A stretch of 5,958 nucleotides of DNA from JBHHZM01 sp046758065 (GTDB lineage: Bacteria; Pseudomonadota; Alphaproteobacteria; JAAXGF01). The notes beneath the pieces were generated by a model. That model was not told the DNA's origin and did no database searches. It saw only the letters and a list, made by a program, of their open reading frames with translations. Where the stretch lies: positions 1-5,958 of the forward strand of contig JBHHZM010000164.1 of the NCBI GenBank assembly GCA_046758065.1. Reading direction: 5' to 3'. The first letter of the stretch is position 1. Each line of letters begins with the position of its first letter. Shown here piece after piece: positions 5,083 to 5,958 of the stretch. The translations under genes were made by a program, and so were the position numbers.

Positions 5083-5954
5083 CCGGTGTAGACCGGATCG
5101 AGAATCAGCCCTTCGAGCCGGGCGGTGAGCGTCACCGCCTCGACCATCCCGGGCGTCGGCTTGCCGTAGGCCGCGCCGGCGTAGTCGAAATCGACGGTCA
5201 CCGCGTCGTCGGGCAGGCCGCCGCGCAGACCGAGACGCTCGGCGGTTCCCGCCGCCACCGCGCGCACCCGCTCGGCCACCGCCTCGCCTTCGGCGTCGAT
5301 GTCGATGCCGATCGTCCGGATGCCGCTGTTGGCGCCGACCAGCCCGGCGACCAGCCCGCCCTGGGAGCCGCCGCCGCCGCTGGCGATGACGACGCCATCG
5401 ACGGCGATATCCAGCGCGTTCGCCTGGGCGACGATTTCGAGCGCGCAGCCGGCGTAGCCGAGCCCGCCGATGGCGTTCGATCCGCCGCCGGGGATGACGT
5501 AGGGCCGGCGCCCCCGCCCGCGCAGGTCTTCGGCGACGCGCGCCATGCCGGCCTCGCGGTCGGCCTCGGTCGGCACGAAATGGAAGCGCGCGCCGAGCAG
5601 TCTGTCGAGGAACAGGTTGCCGGTCTCGCGATAGTCGGGGTCGTCCCAGGGCGCGCTTTCCTGCAACACGAGGTGACAGTCGAGACCGAGTTTGGCCGCC
5701 GCCGCGGCGGTCTGGCGCACGTGGTTCGACTGCACGCCGCCGCAGGTGATCACCGTGTCGGCGCCCCGTTCGAGCGCGTCGGCCATGAGGAATTCGAGCT
5801 TGCGCGTCTTGTTGCCGCCGGTCGCCAGTCCGGTGCAGTCGTCGCGCTTGACCAGCAGCCGCGGGCCGCCGAGATGGGCGCTCAGCCGCGCGAGCGGTTC
5901 GAGCGGGGTCGGCAGATGCGCCAGACGGAGGCGCGGAAACCGGGAAAGCTGCAT
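4932..5954 (-). CDS. D-cysteine desulfhydrase / L-cysteate sulfo-lyase family PLP enzyme
   Basis: A complete 340-aa fold-type II PLP enzyme. The family deaminates small amino acids: D-cysteine to pyruvate, sulfide and ammonia (DcyD), L-cysteate to pyruvate, sulfite and ammonia (CuyA), or ACC to 2-oxobutyrate (AcdS). The Schiff-base lysine is K49 in GGNKTRKLE. S76 in GGVQSNH matches the catalytic-site serine of ACC deaminase. The PLP-phosphate loop is probably ASGGGGSQGG (191-200). Y289 in DPVYTGK is conserved. By my alignment, the ACC deaminase positions Glu295 and Leu322 are T290 and T317 here, arguing against ACC deaminase. CuyA shares DPVYTGKAMAGLIGLVR and FVHTGG, so D-cysteine and L-cysteate both remain possible. 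The start is ATG at 5954-5952, and any ribosome site is cut off by the window edge. Its last 50 codons are duplicated at 3845-3995. Confidence 0.9.
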   Translation of the reverse strand: MQLSRFPRLRLAHLPTPLEPLARLSAHLGGPRLLVKRDDCTGLATGGNKTRKLEFLMADALERGADTVITCGGVQSNHVRQTAAAAAKLGLDCHLVLQESAPWDDPDYRETGNLFLDRLLGARFHFVPTEADREAGMARVAEDLRGRGRRPYVIPGGGSNAIGGLGYAGCALEIVAQANALDIAVDGVVIASGGGGSQGGLVAGLVGANSGIRTIGIDIDAEGEAVAERVRAVAAGTAERLGLRGGLPDDAVTVDFDYAGAAYGKPTPGMVEAVTLTARLEGLILDPVYTGKAMAGLIGLVRRGFFGPSDTVVFVHTGGTQALYAYRSAFAGIEAPGSGA

Positions 5955-5958
5955 CGGC

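Overview
The window looks like a chromosomal segment of a high-GC alphaproteobacterium, perhaps Rhodospirillales-like. This rests on the G/C-rich third codon positions, the frequent GTG starts, the argD-argF order with overlapping ends, and the style of the proteins. No rRNA or other taxonomic marker is present, so the placement is inference. All convincing genes lie on the minus strand, so biological order runs from high to low coordinates.

Layout in reading order. (1) 5954-4932: a complete PLP-dependent enzyme of the D-cysteine desulfhydrase / L-cysteate sulfo-lyase / ACC deaminase fold, with active-site residues that argue against ACC deaminase. (2) 4931-4735: a regulatory spacer with two near-identical palindromes around a sigma70-like promoter, plus a doubtful transposase-like scrap. 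(3) 4734-4050: a toxin-first type II toxin-antitoxin pair, with a RelE/HigB-like toxin (TTG start) and an XRE-type HigA-like antitoxin overlapping by 8 bp, in visibly less GC-rich DNA. (4) 3995-3845: a broken second copy of the last roughly 50 codons of the desulfhydrase gene. (5) 3730-1553: a 725-aa protein with eleven consecutive 34-residue TPR units followed by an Fe(II)/2-oxoglutarate oxygenase-like domain. (6) 1445-273: argD, with its own likely promoter. (7) 276-1: the first 92 codons of argF, running off the window.

argD and argF are successive arginine biosynthesis genes and are very probably translationally coupled. The TPR-oxygenase is separated from argD by about 107 bp that holds a good promoter candidate, so it need not belong to the arginine operon. 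The toxin-antitoxin module sits between an intact gene and a displaced, diverged copy of that gene's 3' end, as expected for DNA acquired by integration or recombination at that 3' end. No integrase or clear insertion sequence is visible.

The most noteworthy items are the 3'-end duplication bracketing the toxin-antitoxin module, its paired operators, and the TPR-oxygenase fusion. I do not see evidence of an entirely new multi-gene system here.
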